Shown: in pieces, positions 34,595-45,399 of the stretch
Position numbering within the stretch: position 1 is the first letter of the stretch
How the letters are laid out: each line of letters begins with the position of its first letter
Source of the DNA: Clonostachys chloroleuca
Taxonomy: Eukaryota > Ascomycota > Sordariomycetes > Hypocreales > Bionectriaceae
Direction: 5' to 3'
DNA: 64,000 nucleotides
NCBI GenBank assembly: GCA_037952775.1
Contig: JBANAY010000001.1
Location: 62,001 to 126,000, forward strand
Notes under the pieces: generated by a model
What the model saw: only the letters and a program-made list of their open reading frames with translations
Databases searched by the model: none
What the model was told of the DNA's origin: nothing
Program-made: the position numbers and the translations under genes

Positions 34595-35985
34595 TACAAT
34601 AACTGTGCATAAGTTTGCGACCACTCGACCCCACCCACCTTTAGGGCCGACACAACCGTGACCGCTCTTTCATCTTTCAACACACACAACTCAACCAAAT
34701 TGAAATAAAATGCGTCAGTTCGGCGTCGAGATATCCGGAAATAGGCGTCGAGGCTGTCAATTTTCTCGCGAAGCAAAAGGAGCAATTTTGGGGCAGTTAT
34801 TTGCAGGAAGGTCGGCGTGCGCTGTAGCCGCCGAGTTCAACACCACACACAGCACAGTCCTATCCCTCAAGAAGCGGTTCGAGGCAACCAACAGTATTGA
34901 ATATAAGCCGAGACCCGGGCGTCCCAGTAAACTTACGAAGGCAGAGAAGCGATATATTGTACGTATAGTCTATAAAGATCGCGAGATTACTTGGGGCGCC
35001 CTAATGAATGAAGTCAATAAACCCGTAAGCGTTGATACGATACGGCGTATTGTACGCAGCTATTTCAAGCGTAAATAGAAAGCTATGAAGAGGCCGAAAT
35101 TAATAGCTGAAGCTGCAAGAGTTCAGCTTTATTAGGTATAAGCCTGGTTAGAGGATATCGAAGAATTGGTTGAGGTATTACTTCTTAAAGTCAGAGGGTT
35201 AGTCGTATGACTTATATAGCTAGATGATTAATTCGGACGAGGCTATAATACAGAATAAATCTAATAACCTAACTATATATCTCTTCCGGCACCCTTATAA
35301 GAAATATAATAAAGAGCTTATTAATAAGCAGGATTATAATCAGCCTTTAATTTTACAGATATATTAAGGAGGAATCTGGAAGACCGGAAGGATACCCCTT
35401 GTACTAATAACACGCGATGAGAATACCCCTCGCAGAGGTTATAGCTCTTGGAGCTATCAGAAAGCCCTTGAGGAAGGTCTCTTGCCCTTATACAATAGCA
35501 CGAGGCGTTTTCAACAGGATAATACAAGGATTTATACGTCCGGGAGCTCTATAGTGTAGCTTGCAGTGCAAGGGATTAAGCTATTAGAGTGGCCGTCTTT
35601 ATCTCCCGATTTAAGCCTAATTAAGAACCTTTGGGCTATTATAAAGCGGCAATTAAGGAGAAAACACCCTAATCTTTATAAACTCAAAGATAATATAGCT
35701 GATAGAGCCTTCTTCATAGAATACGTTAAGCAGGTGTAGCAAGAGGTCCCCCAGGAGCAGATACAGAGGTTAATAGAGTCACTCCCTAAAAGGCTACGCG
35801 CGGTTATTCGCACACGGGGGTAGTATATAAAATATTGATCGCTAAGATCAGGGCTATCTAGCAATATATTTCTTATTGAAATTGGATGCTAATTGGGATA
35901 ATAACAGGTATTTGAAAGTGGAAGGGATAAATAGGTTGTTAGTGTGGTTGTGGGGGTGGTCGCAAACTTTTGCTAGGTTACTTTA
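34595..35985 (+). mobile_element. Tc1/mariner-type transposon, RIP-damaged
   Basis: An element of about 1.39 kb (34597-35983) flanked by TA on both sides (34595-34596 and 35984-35985), the target duplication of this superfamily. The ends are inverted: an identical 13-base core AGTTTGCGACCAC at 34612-34624 faces its complement at 35956-35968, and the outer 15 bases match at about ten positions. It encloses one transposase gene, now broken. Length, ends and coding content agree. Confidence 0.85.
34710..35823 (+). pseudogene. Tc1-like transposase, broken
   Basis: The first 122 codons are open: helix-turn-helix (GQLFAGRSACAVAAEFNTTH), the GRPSKL hook and a second HTH. After a stop at 35076 the frame is riddled with TAG and TAA codons, while family landmarks persist: QDNTRIY, then WPSLSPDLSLIKNLWAIIK, the DDE_3 C-terminal part. 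The catalytic Asp in the usual QDNA position is kept and the third acid is in SLIKN (usually Glu), now Lys. The element cannot transpose itself. Confidence 0.8.
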
Positions 35986-36105
35986 CCTAGGCATTTTGGA
36001 GGTCCCACAAACAGTATCCGAGGGGATACAGCCATGGGTGATGACTATAAGTAAGGTAGGATTCAACTTTTCAGTTGACTCGTATCCTCGTTCTATACTC
36101 TAGGA
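35986..36105 (+). pseudogene. Amine oxidase pseudogene, continuation right of the transposon
   Basis: Directly after the TA duplication the frame reads ILEVPQTVSEGI, which fits the GGMxVxPxxLAxGL region that follows in flavin amine oxidases. It ends at 36103. The match is short; it is supported mainly by position. Confidence 0.35.
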
Positions 36106-36714
36106 GTTTTGTGCCCAGCACCTATCTCATAATAACAGTTTAGTATTGGTCGCAAATCTGCGCCACTACCTGGACACTTTCTCTCGCATAGTCTACCAAG
36201 ACACCGTATGGAAATTCATGAGATGAAGAAACTTGTTCCAATCTCGGCATTACAAGCGCGAGGTGGAGGGTGATTGCCGTGGAAAATGTTTCCCGCAAAA
36301 TGGATGCTATCCGGTTCGGCCCCATTCGGTGTCGCCGGTGGTTTCCACACACTCGGGCTCGGGCTCGGGCTGAAGGAGATGCCATGTTATTGTGCAAATC
36401 AAGATGCCCGGATAGAGATGCGATTGGAAGTAGCATTGAGAAAATGGGCACTTCTAATTGTACGATGCTACAACACAGCCAGACACCTTCGGTAACGACC
36501 GATGTTGAGCCTAAAGCTCGTCTATTAGGAGTGTTCCGGCTGGGGGTCTATAAAACATTGAGTATGGAAGGTTGATAAACGTGACTTGGTTCGCAGTTTC
36601 GGGCCGTATAGTCTTTGAAAGCCATAATGAACGTCTTGACTCCCCACTGCCGCTTTCAATTTGGTCATCTTTGAGCTGTAACCTGATCTCTTACTAGAGC
36701 TCAGAATTATCGCT
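36106..36714. other. Intergenic, promoter-like
   Basis: No gene seen. A GGGCTC repeat (CTCGGGCTCGGGCTCGGGCT) lies at 36354-36373 and a TATAAAA box at 36549, about 165 bases before the monooxygenase pseudogene. Confidence 0.4.
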
Positions 36715-38653
36715 ATGTCTTTTTTAGAAAAACCTTCCGAATGCCTTATACACCATCTGCCTTTGGGATATGTGGTTATCGTAGGCGGAGGGCCAATTGG
36801 TCTCCTGCTTGTACGTGTTCTTTCCTTCTATGGTGTTAATTCTGTGTTGTTTGAACGCAATGAGTCTACATCAAAGTGGCCTAAGATGGACCTTACTAAT
36901 GGAAGGTTAATGGAGATTTTCAGGTAACTTGGCTTGGAGGAAGGCCTGCGGAGGCAAGGTGTAGCAGCTGATATTGATCAGAATGTCTTGATCTCAAGCG
37001 GTCTTTCTGCAGATATATCAATTACCAGCTGGGCATTGCCTGGAGTAACCAAATTCCGGGAGCAGATTCGACAAACAAACGACGGTACTCAGCCCCAGGA
37101 GCTGTGGCAGCGAACATTCCAAACGATATCTGAGAAATGGCTCAAAGTGATTTGCGACAAGGATCCTTTGATTGACCTGAATTACAGGTATAAGGTTGAG
37201 TCTGTCGAGGAGAAGAACAACTTGGTAGAAACTGTGGTCACAAATATGAAAACTGGGGAAGAATCGCGCTTGGAGATCTGAGTACATGGTAGGATGCGAT
37301 GGGGGGTCTAGTAGAGTTCGCAGCTGTCTCTTAACCCCTGTGGATGGAGGCCTAATGTGAGCCAATCTTTTGAGTCGATCTTTATAATCCCTCTTCGCAA
37401 TCAACAGAAACTAACTAAACGCCTACAGCCTATCATGTGCCTTATTGGTGCACTTTAAATCCCGCAATTTCGCCTACCTTCACAAGCAAGGGCAATTCTG
37501 GCACATGTTTTTCCTCGGCGAGTCTGGAGGGTTTGAAGCAGCCATAATATCTCAAGACGAGAAGGATACATGGACTCTCCATCTGTTTTTGCCTTTGGAT
37601 GCAGAGCCTGAGAAAATCGATTCCCATGATGCTATTTACCGCGCACTTGGTGGCGTCTATGGGCCGTATAAAATTACGGTTGACGAGATATTGGTCCGAT
37701 CTGTTTGGCGTCTAACTATTGCGGTCACTCGTCACTGGAGCAGCCCGTCGCTTCGTGCCTTCCTTGCGGGAGACTCGGCGCACTAGAACATCCCCCCTGG
37801 AGGTTATGGAATGAATATGGGAATCGGCGACGCCTTCGATCTAGGTTGGAAACTCTCCTCGGTTATTAATGGGCACGGAGGCGACGGATTGCCCCGATCA
37901 TACGAGTTGGAACGAAAGCCTGTCGCTCTTTGAAACGTTGAACGCTCAGGAATTCACTTCTAAGTTCACAGCTAACTCTAGGAGATGATAGGAGGCGACG
38001 ATCCTCGCCGACTAGACTCCGAAACCGATGAAGGTCGTACTTTGCGGCAGAAGCTACGCGAGTACTATTAGATCAATGATGGAGAGAATAAGGATTTTGG
38101 TATTGAGATCGGTTATTGATACTAATCTCCTCTTATTATGGTCAGTAAGAGTGGTGGCGATGAGCCACCGTTTATCCCTCGCCACTACGCACCTACGACA
38201 TGGCCTGGAGGTCGGCTACCCTACCTGTTTCTCTCGGATGGAACTGCTATTTTTGATAAGTTAGGTAAAAACTGGACGCTTTTGGTTTTTATTGTAGGTG
38301 ATGTCGGTCAACATCACCTAGTGAATACAGCGACAGACTCCTCATTGTCCCTCGTGCTGGTGGACTTATCCGAGGAGGAGTATGCTGGAGAGCTTTATGA
38401 AAGGGATCTCGTGCTTATTCGTCCCGACCAGCATGTTGACTGGAGATCAAATAAGAATGATTCTATTGAAGTCGCCCACCGAATCATCGGGATCGTTACT
38501 GGTCGAGCCGAATGGACTCAGTTGCCGTTATTTGCAAAACTATCCGGGCCCCTTAAGCAACTCACTCCGGGTGTGGAAATGGCTTCGCAAGTCAATGGGC
38601 CTTCCCCAATCATGGCTGAGATAGAAAGCCAGCAGAGGAATATTCAAATTTGA
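36715..38653 (+). pseudogene. Phenol hydroxylase-type FAD monooxygenase pseudogene
   Basis: All three landmarks of aromatic-ring flavin hydroxylases are present in order: VVIVGGGPIGLLL (FAD), then MVGCDGGSSRVR (the DG motif, around 37290 in a shifted frame), then AGDSAH, stop, NIPPGGYGMNMGIGDAFDLGWKL. The C-terminal thioredoxin-like domain ends with VLIRPDQHVDWRS. Breaks: TAA after MEIFR (36925), a frameshift at about 37280, and TAG at 37784 exactly where the family has Gln between His and Asn (CAG to TAG, a C-to-T change). Further stops lie in 38080-38140. Relatives hydroxylate phenols; this copy is dead. Confidence 0.82.
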
Positions 38654-39119
38654 AAATTTCATGTATCGTATTACAAGATTTATAAAATCAACTAGGCAAA
38701 TGGCTCCTTGGACTACGATACTTTATGGTTGGTTGCTGCACGAATTCGGAACATTTGAGCTTACTAGTATTTCTTTAGCTAGAGCAATGGTACTGGTGGA
38801 TTTCTGTCTTCCTTGAACATCCTTCTCTTTACTTTCCAGTAGCCATTCACGTTTATTCTAAGTTTCCCACAGCACTTTAGGTGTTGCAAACATTCCTTTA
38901 TTGCAGTGACCTCCTGAGTTTAATTCATTTCCCTTCCTTATCCAGGATCTCCGCCCACCCTTATCTGGTACTTGGTGTATAGGAAGAACACTGAGCATCA
39001 TTAATACAAGTTCAGCCTCTGGGGCTACCAACATTGCTATCACCCGCAGATTCATATGTATTCATTAGCTGCTCAAATACTCGTATTGGAATGATTGTTA
39101 AGTTGATGCATGCCTTAAA
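38654..39119. other. Intergenic, no gene seen
   Basis: Short unassignable frames only. Confidence 0.35.
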
Positions 39120-40253
39120 AAGAGATGTTCAGTGATAGACGGTTTTTCTTGACCCTGATACTGAAAGGTTATTTCCCTAGCCGTCTTCCCAACGTGGTCA
39201 AGGCGTACTTCGGTCACGTCCCCGTGCTGCAGCCACGCGGGTTGATTCATAAAAGCTGCCAGACCGCTGGGGTTCCTGTCATGACCACCGTACCCTTCCG
39301 AAATGTTGTTCTCCTGGTTAAATGTGCTAGAATGGTCGGTGCGTCGAATATGAGGTCATCTAGCTTGCTAGACTGCCTCTTGTCCCCATTGACAAAGCAT
39401 TGTAGTTGAAGAGTTGCTAGGTTTGGAATAGTCTTGGTAGAGGCAATGACGGGACCAATGGGTGCAAACTTGTCAAACGACTTGGCACTGCCATGCTGAC
39501 CAACACACTGCTCGGGGTTCTGCCAATACCGGGATGATAGATCATTGCCCATGGTGTAACTAAGAATGTGCTCCGAAATGTCATTATCGGCCTCGAAGTC
39601 TTTACAATCTTTGCCTATTACCAGGCATAGTTCGGCCTCGGGGAGCATCAATGTCAGCGGATCGACCCTCAAGCGGAATATGAAACATAATTGCTCCTTT
39701 TACCTCGTAGTCCATAAAATGACAAATGGCTGGGATGGGGATAGATTCGAAGGATCCTGCGAGCGCATCTATAACAAGCCATTAGATTTCTTAGTCTGCT
39801 AAGGAAGAACCAAAAGCTTACTAGGAGGCTTTGTGAAGACTACGGGGTATTCTCCGTAGCTCATCTGCATCAGTCAGATTGTACTAGTAAGATATACTTC
39901 AGTCGAGATAGCAAGCTTATCCTAGCCTCGCCTGCGTGCTTTTGTAACTCGGGCCGATAAACATGAAGATGGGTGTGTGTGGCAGGGGCAGAGTACCTTG
40001 CAGTTCCATAACGTCAACTTTGATCTTTGTTGCTTCACGTGGAAGAATAGGGATGTTACGATGTTACCTCTACCACTTTGCGGCGGCTCTCACTTAACTT
40101 GAGCCCCTCATCCCAAGGATTCCCGCCTTCGAAAATGCGGACGAGCCGAGCAGTAAGACTGTCTCTGGTATGGTTGAGAGATGCGCCGGCTTCAGCATAG
40201 TGAATACCGCCATCCTCACCTCGGAAGCAGAAGAGACTAGTAAATTGGATTAT
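39120..40253 (-). pseudogene. Fumarylacetoacetate hydrolase-family gene, damaged
   Basis: Read leftward: FRGEDGGIHYAEAG and ARLVRIFEGGNPWDEGLKLSE (N-terminal domain), an altered middle, GEYPVVFTKPPN, intron, ALAGSFESIPIPAICHFMDYE, intron (the last ends near 39635), AELCLVIGKD, LSYTMGNDLSSRYWQ, GSAKSFDKFAPIGP, then VVMTGTPA. Here one base is missing against the family GTPSG: the frame changes and continues as GLAAFMNQPAWLQHGD. The position of the expected start codon reads ATA (at 40253). FAH enzymes cleave C-C bonds in acylpyruvates using Mg. With a lost start and a frameshift I call it a pseudogene, perhaps of a former catabolic set with the neighbouring FMO. Confidence 0.7.
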
Positions 40254-40669
40254 GATATAAATTACCGAATTGTGGCTTGGACCTGTAGTCACCCCAAGCT
40301 CGGTAATGAATCTAGAAATCCGATAATCGCCAAATGCTTCCAATGCAAACCCAACCAGCTCGTCTATCCTGTCTGGGGATATTATGGCTTTGAACAACGG
40401 AGCATTGAGATAACTGCCTGGAATCGTTTCTCGAAAAACATTTTGATTGGAACATTTTCATGCTGGCCTCTTTTTAATCCACTGGACTCTGAACGAGCTT
40501 CAATGATACTCCGAGGGGCTGTTTCATTGTTGGATAATAAAGTGCTAATTGGTATCTATAGGCGACTAATATCTGATATCCACGCCTAGAATCCCCTTCT
40601 AATGAATCTTCGCATTGGTGCGTTGTGTCTACAAACAAACAAACAAACAAATAGAATAGAACTCTTGCA
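40254..40669. repeat. Intergenic with (CAAA)n microsatellite
   Basis: ACAAACAAACAAACAAACAA lies at 40630-40649. No gene supported. Confidence 0.6.
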
Positions 40670-41368
40670 TTAATAATGCCTGTACAACCTCTTCATCCCC
40701 CTTTTATGTCCAGCGTTTGCTGTACGCCTTCTAAGTCTCATCCCTGCTGCACGCTTCTTGGGCTTCGCCTTCACCGCGGGTTTCTTGGTGTTTGCTTTAG
40801 CGGGAGGAGGTACCTTTGAGTTGGCTGGCTTTGCGGACTTCGCACTGGCGCACCCGTTGCCTCCTGCCTTTCCGCGCTTTGATGGACTGGAGCAGATGAA
40901 GGGGTTTGTATGCTTAACATACGGCTTTGTTTGAAACTTGGGGTCGGCAGCATCGACTGCAATAACTGAAATACCCCTAGCTTCGAGCTTAGGGAACTCG
41001 ATATTAAGCCAAGTTTTTCCTTCGGGATCTTTGTCCTTCAACATGACATAGGTCTTGCCCGCAGGAGCAATGATGGCCAAGGCTAGGCTGAAGACATCGT
41101 TCGAATTCAAATTATTTTTTGCGCATTCAGCCTCCCAATCAGTGACAGTTTTATCGAGAGGATAAAAATTATCCCAGGATTTTCCGCTGATGGTTTTACC
41201 GAATTTGCGAGCGTCCGCTTTGAGTGCTGGGTACGAGTAAAACACCAAGGCACTACCCCCTAACTTGGGTTGAATGCCTTTGGCCACCTTGTCGGCCATC
41301 TCATCCATTGTAAGACAAGCGACACATGATATAGATATAAGGAGAGAAAGAAGAATTTGCAGCCTCAT
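40670..41368 (-). CDS. Secreted protein with basic C-terminal tail
   Basis: Intronless, 232 aa from ATG 41368. The signal peptide is MRLQILLSLLISISCVAC, with cleavage probably near CVAC or CLT. The folded part (MADKVAKGIQPKLGGSALVF, NFYPLDKTVTDWEAEC, SLALAIIAPAGKTYVML, WLNIEFPKLEARGISVIAV) is well formed, with a few Cys late in the chain. The last 60 residues are low-complexity and strongly basic (KPKKR, RLRRR, KRGMKRLYRHY) and resemble a nucleolar or nucleic-acid-binding tail. I do not recognise the family. An upstream Met at 41521 in frame would destroy the signal peptide. A secreted effector or nuclease-inhibitor-like protein are guesses only. Confidence 0.65.
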   Translation of the reverse strand: MRLQILLSLLISISCVACLTMDEMADKVAKGIQPKLGGSALVFYSYPALKADARKFGKTISGKSWDNFYPLDKTVTDWEAECAKNNLNSNDVFSLALAIIAPAGKTYVMLKDKDPEGKTWLNIEFPKLEARGISVIAVDAADPKFQTKPYVKHTNPFICSSPSKRGKAGGNGCASAKSAKPANSKVPPPAKANTKKPAVKAKPKKRAAGMRLRRRTANAGHKRGMKRLYRHY

Positions 41369-42258
41369 ATTGAAAAGTCGTGGAAAAATATCAGAAAAAA
41401 TAAGTAATTTGAATTCAATTGATACAGTAGACCTTGTAGTTGTGTTGGACACTCGATATCTAAAGTGAGCGAGGATACCGGTTCTTATAGTTTTTACAGT
41501 ATGGTGAGATTTTCCTTTCATTCATTATTAGACCCTCATCAGATAGAGAATCCAGAAAAACCTAGAAGCAAGAATTTCACCGTCAGGGAACGGCCCATGG
41601 AAGCTGTGCCATTTTCCAGGGTCTGACTACAAATGAAGCATCAAGTATAGACGAACTACCTGCAATTTTTTCGGTTACAATTCAATGTCGCGAAAAGGGA
41701 GGGTTGGTGTAAGATACCGTCTAACTAATAATTGGACGTGTTCGACAATATACAGCCCTAATTGTTACCTTAAGACCTAAGATCATAGCAAATCTGACTG
41801 CGAATAAGACCATTATTCCACAAACTTGGAAAGCAGGATGATCGCGCCCCTACCTTGCAGAAAACCTATGCTAATTTTAGGCACATCTCTCGCAAAACTG
41901 AGAAGGCTGAGGTTTTTTTCCCGCTTCTTCGGGTCAGCAAATACTTATGATCGATGAAAAGTTCTATGGAAAAAAGGATAGCTGACGCTTCTGTCACGAA
42001 GGGAAAGAAAAACATGTCTCTTTTGTCTCAGAAATTAGTATTTTTTTTTTTTGGAGTGGGGTGAGACGGGCCCTAGAAGGATGTGGGTTGCACATTCACA
42101 CAGTACAATAACATCCGATTAGTTGACTAATCGTATCATAAGACCTTTGGTGTAAATCCCACCCTGAGATAAATATCTCTCTCGGTACAACAACCACTTT
42201 ATGTTGAAGTTGCACTCCTTGATATTCTAGTCAAACTTGCATCAAATTTTACTCCGTT
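41369..42258. other. Intergenic, no gene seen
   Basis: About 890 bases. A T11 run at 42041-42051 and A/T-rich flanks; no coding structure. Confidence 0.4.
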
Positions 42259-44524
42259 ATGGACCATTCAACCGACGAGGCCAACGTATATTACAGCGAT
42301 GACTCCGATGTTGGCCAGCCAGACAATAACCATTATTCAGCTAAAAGGTGTGTAATGCCATGGTGTGGCTATTGCGGATACGAATTTAAGACTGGCGACC
42401 GCCTTCGGGTTTGGCAAAGTGAGTGAATTTGACCTTGCTATCTGTTTCTAATAATGGGTATATATACCGCATCTTGCTAACTCTAAAGTGTCAAGAACAG
42501 GATGATCTCTTCATCGTCACTAGGCTTTCTCTCGACGTAAAATATAAACCTTCATGGGAGATTGAACAGAAAATATCTCCTGAAGCTGAGGGATCTTGCC
42601 AAAAGCTGGCATTCTGTGCCTGTGGCCTCTCTGCAATTTCGCAATGCAAGTATTGGTACGACGCTTCTCGGCCAGCATGCCATGAAGTGTGCCATGACCT
42701 GAGAAAGGCAACCCAATACGACTACCCCACGCTATTTGATTTTTCTGAGGTCAGGCGGCCTTCGTTTAAGCCCGTTAGATCCGACAGTTCACGCAGATGT
42801 GCGTTCATGGAAGATGATCTTGTAACGGTACTGGGTGGATCTATTCCTAATCTGCCTCGAGAAACACTCAATCAAATTGCTGAGTACAGTTTGTACGAGC
42901 ATGCCATCACCCATCTAACGACATCATTGGGAAACCAGCTGCCGAAACTTAGCACCCTTAATTTAAGAAAGAATGTCTGGGCAGAATATATTGACTTCGA
43001 GGGTCAGAGATACACCCGAGCACTGTTCAACGAAACCGACGAAGCTTTTACGAAAGTACGCAGTGAGAACAAGGAACTCATTTTCGATGCAAAGGCGGAT
43101 CATCTTGGAGACAAAATCTTTATCGAAATGGCCCCCCTTGGAGTCAGAAGAGTCATCTTTCCCACCGACTCTCCTATGCCAGCTATGGAAGAAGAGCCTG
43201 ATATATGGTGGAAAGCAATGCGGTTCCAAGATGAACCTGTCATGACAACAGCTACAGATGTATGTATTGCGCAAATTTGTATTTAGATTTAACCCCGCTC
43301 TAACATTTAATTTCAGGGTGTTAAGCTACGCGAACTCATGTTTCAATCCGAGCGGAGGGATGAGAATTCAGCTTCGATTCGGCATGTTTTGTGGCCAACA
43401 CCAACCAGTAACCGTCTCTACAAGCTTGTATCTGATCTTGTCCAAGAAAGCAGCTTATATTCAGATACCGCCCTCCGTCAAAGATCTCGGCGAATGGACT
43501 CAGTATGGCTGAATGGCGCTGGTATCTTTGGGCTCTCATTCGCTATTTATAATGCTACAGTGAGCCTCCCAATTATAACTATCCATGTCCACCAACCAGG
43601 TGAAAATTTCATTTTTTATCGAGAGCTAGAGAGAAAGGTAGAAGGCAATGTAACATGGCTCTACATCCCGTTGGGCTCAGAAGAGGTTATTACGGAGATT
43701 TGGGCAAAAAACGCCCATGAGGACCTTCCCATATCGAAGTTTTTTGATGAAGAATTGGGGAGATGGGCTCCGGACCTGGCCAATCTGACATCTTGCGAGT
43801 ATTGGGAGCTTCTTGTGCGTGAACTCATTGACCTCTTACTACACCTTTAGTGCTGATTAGTTGCTAACATTGATAGCAGCTCGCAACGAGTAAAGGCCAT
43901 GTTCATCAAATCGGATCAGCTCGAGATAGTCCAGACCAAACGTGGACGTCACTCCATAACTATATGAATGGCCTGAAACGGATTTTTTTTGAAAACACGG
44001 ATGATACACGATACGGCTCTTGGAGTATCGGGTTTTCCGATGAGGATTCTCATCATGAACCAGTAACAACTACTCAACTGCCTAGTGTGCTCCAAAACCA
44101 TCCAACAGCCTTACTGCCTCATACTTCACATGAGACATCAATGAATTGCTCTGGTGCATCGCTTGACAAGGTCATTGAAGTGACGCCTTGCCTAAGAAAG
44201 CCTAATAGATTCTCCACTGTTGCAAAGACGTGTGTCTCAGGGCTTTTGCTACGATATCAGGATGGACACGTGGAGAGAGTGGGAGAAGCGCGTCTTGACT
44301 CTGTCAGAGCAAGCCAAAAGGTCCTTGACCCTACACAAGTCCTGCGATTTACAGTCCAGGAAGAAGTGGTCAAAGCTTGCACCGTTAGCGCAACTGAAGA
44401 AGATGATGGCTCAGCCACTGAATATATTGATATTCCGTTGCGTGGGATGCTTGAGTGGTGCTTCGATGCCGAGCAGGCATGGATTAGTCACGACGGATAC
44501 CAGATTTTCCCAATTCCAAAATAG
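42259..44524 (+). CDS. Uncharacterised fungal protein with N-terminal CxxC motif
   Basis: Four exons (42259-42418, 42496-43259, 43317-43814, 43880-44524) join in frame with GT-AG introns and give 688 aa without a stop. The N terminus is acidic, then CVMPWCGYCGYEF, a treble-clef-like CxxC, and later LAFCACGLSAISQCKYW, C-rich enough to complete a metal site. LPRETLNQIAEYSLYEHAI resembles an F-box-like helix pair. The rest is a beta-rich region with many aromatic residues (GIFGLSFAIYNATVSL, SWSIGFSDED, ISHDGYQIFPIPK). This layout fits a lineage-specific family of fungal F-box-like proteins, but I cannot name it. No signal peptide. It is intact although both flanks are pseudogene-rich. Confidence 0.68.
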
Positions 44525-45399
44525 AGGAGGGAAAAAATAGTGTTGAAGATAGTACAACGAGGTATTCAACGAGCAGCAGTATCCTAAATTTATATTGGAG
44601 TATATTAGGTGTAAATTTAATTTTAGTTTGTGTCTAAGCAGTGTCGCGGTATATATCGAAGATGACTGTAATACCACCGCCATTTTTGTGAGGGAAAGAC
44701 CTTGTATTTCCTTGTGTTTTGGCTCTCTTGTTCAGGTATTTTATGATATGGCACCTCAATTAATTACTGAGAATGGCTGAGCCGGAACTGAGCCGGATCT
44801 GCTGATGTAATCTGCTAAATCAGACTAACCTAATATGGAAATGGGAGGACGGTGTTTTTTAGGAGACTGCAACCAAATACTTCTGAAATGTCACACACCG
44901 TCGCATGAAAGCATGGGCCTGCATGTACGTTTGTGATAGGCAAGTCAAAAGCGGTAACCCCGTCGGTTGGAGGGTGCGGCTCGCTCTTCCTCCCGGAACT
45001 GTATGCTGCTTGGCCGGCCCGGGCTCGGCTTCACAACCCGGGTGTAGCCTGTTATTCTAGGCTTTTAAGACCGCGGGTTCATCCAGCTAGGTCTCCTGTG
45101 ACAGTACTGGGGCCGCTACCCCAGATCGGCTTCACATCAGACCCATTCGCCGCAAATAACACAATCAGTGTTTGTAAACAGCAAGCTTCCCCGCAGCTGG
45201 AATAACTAGCTCTTTTGGGTATCCCGTTATACTCTCAATCAAGCAAAGGGTAAGGATCAGGTTGCTAAGTAGTGCGTATAAGTATTTAAGCCAATCGTCT
45301 AGATTCACTATCAAGCCTTCACTGTCTGACGAGGAGTAACTCTAGGCTCACGGCAAAACTCAGCTTAGTTTTAGGTCACTCATATAATTCAAGGTTAAA
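44525..45399. other. Intergenic, no gene seen
   Basis: A G/C-rich block at 44960-45130 is flanked by A/T-rich sequence. No frame shows a domain. Confidence 0.4.

Noticed and set aside
36140..36451. 103-codon minus-strand frame and the GGGCTC repeat as a possible coding repeat
   Set aside because: No domain, no splice structure, and the Ala-Arg run comes from the short nucleotide repeat.
40630..40652. CRISPR-like or telomere-like repeat
   Set aside because: A simple CAAA microsatellite; no spacers and not a telomere motif. No CRISPR array is expected or seen.
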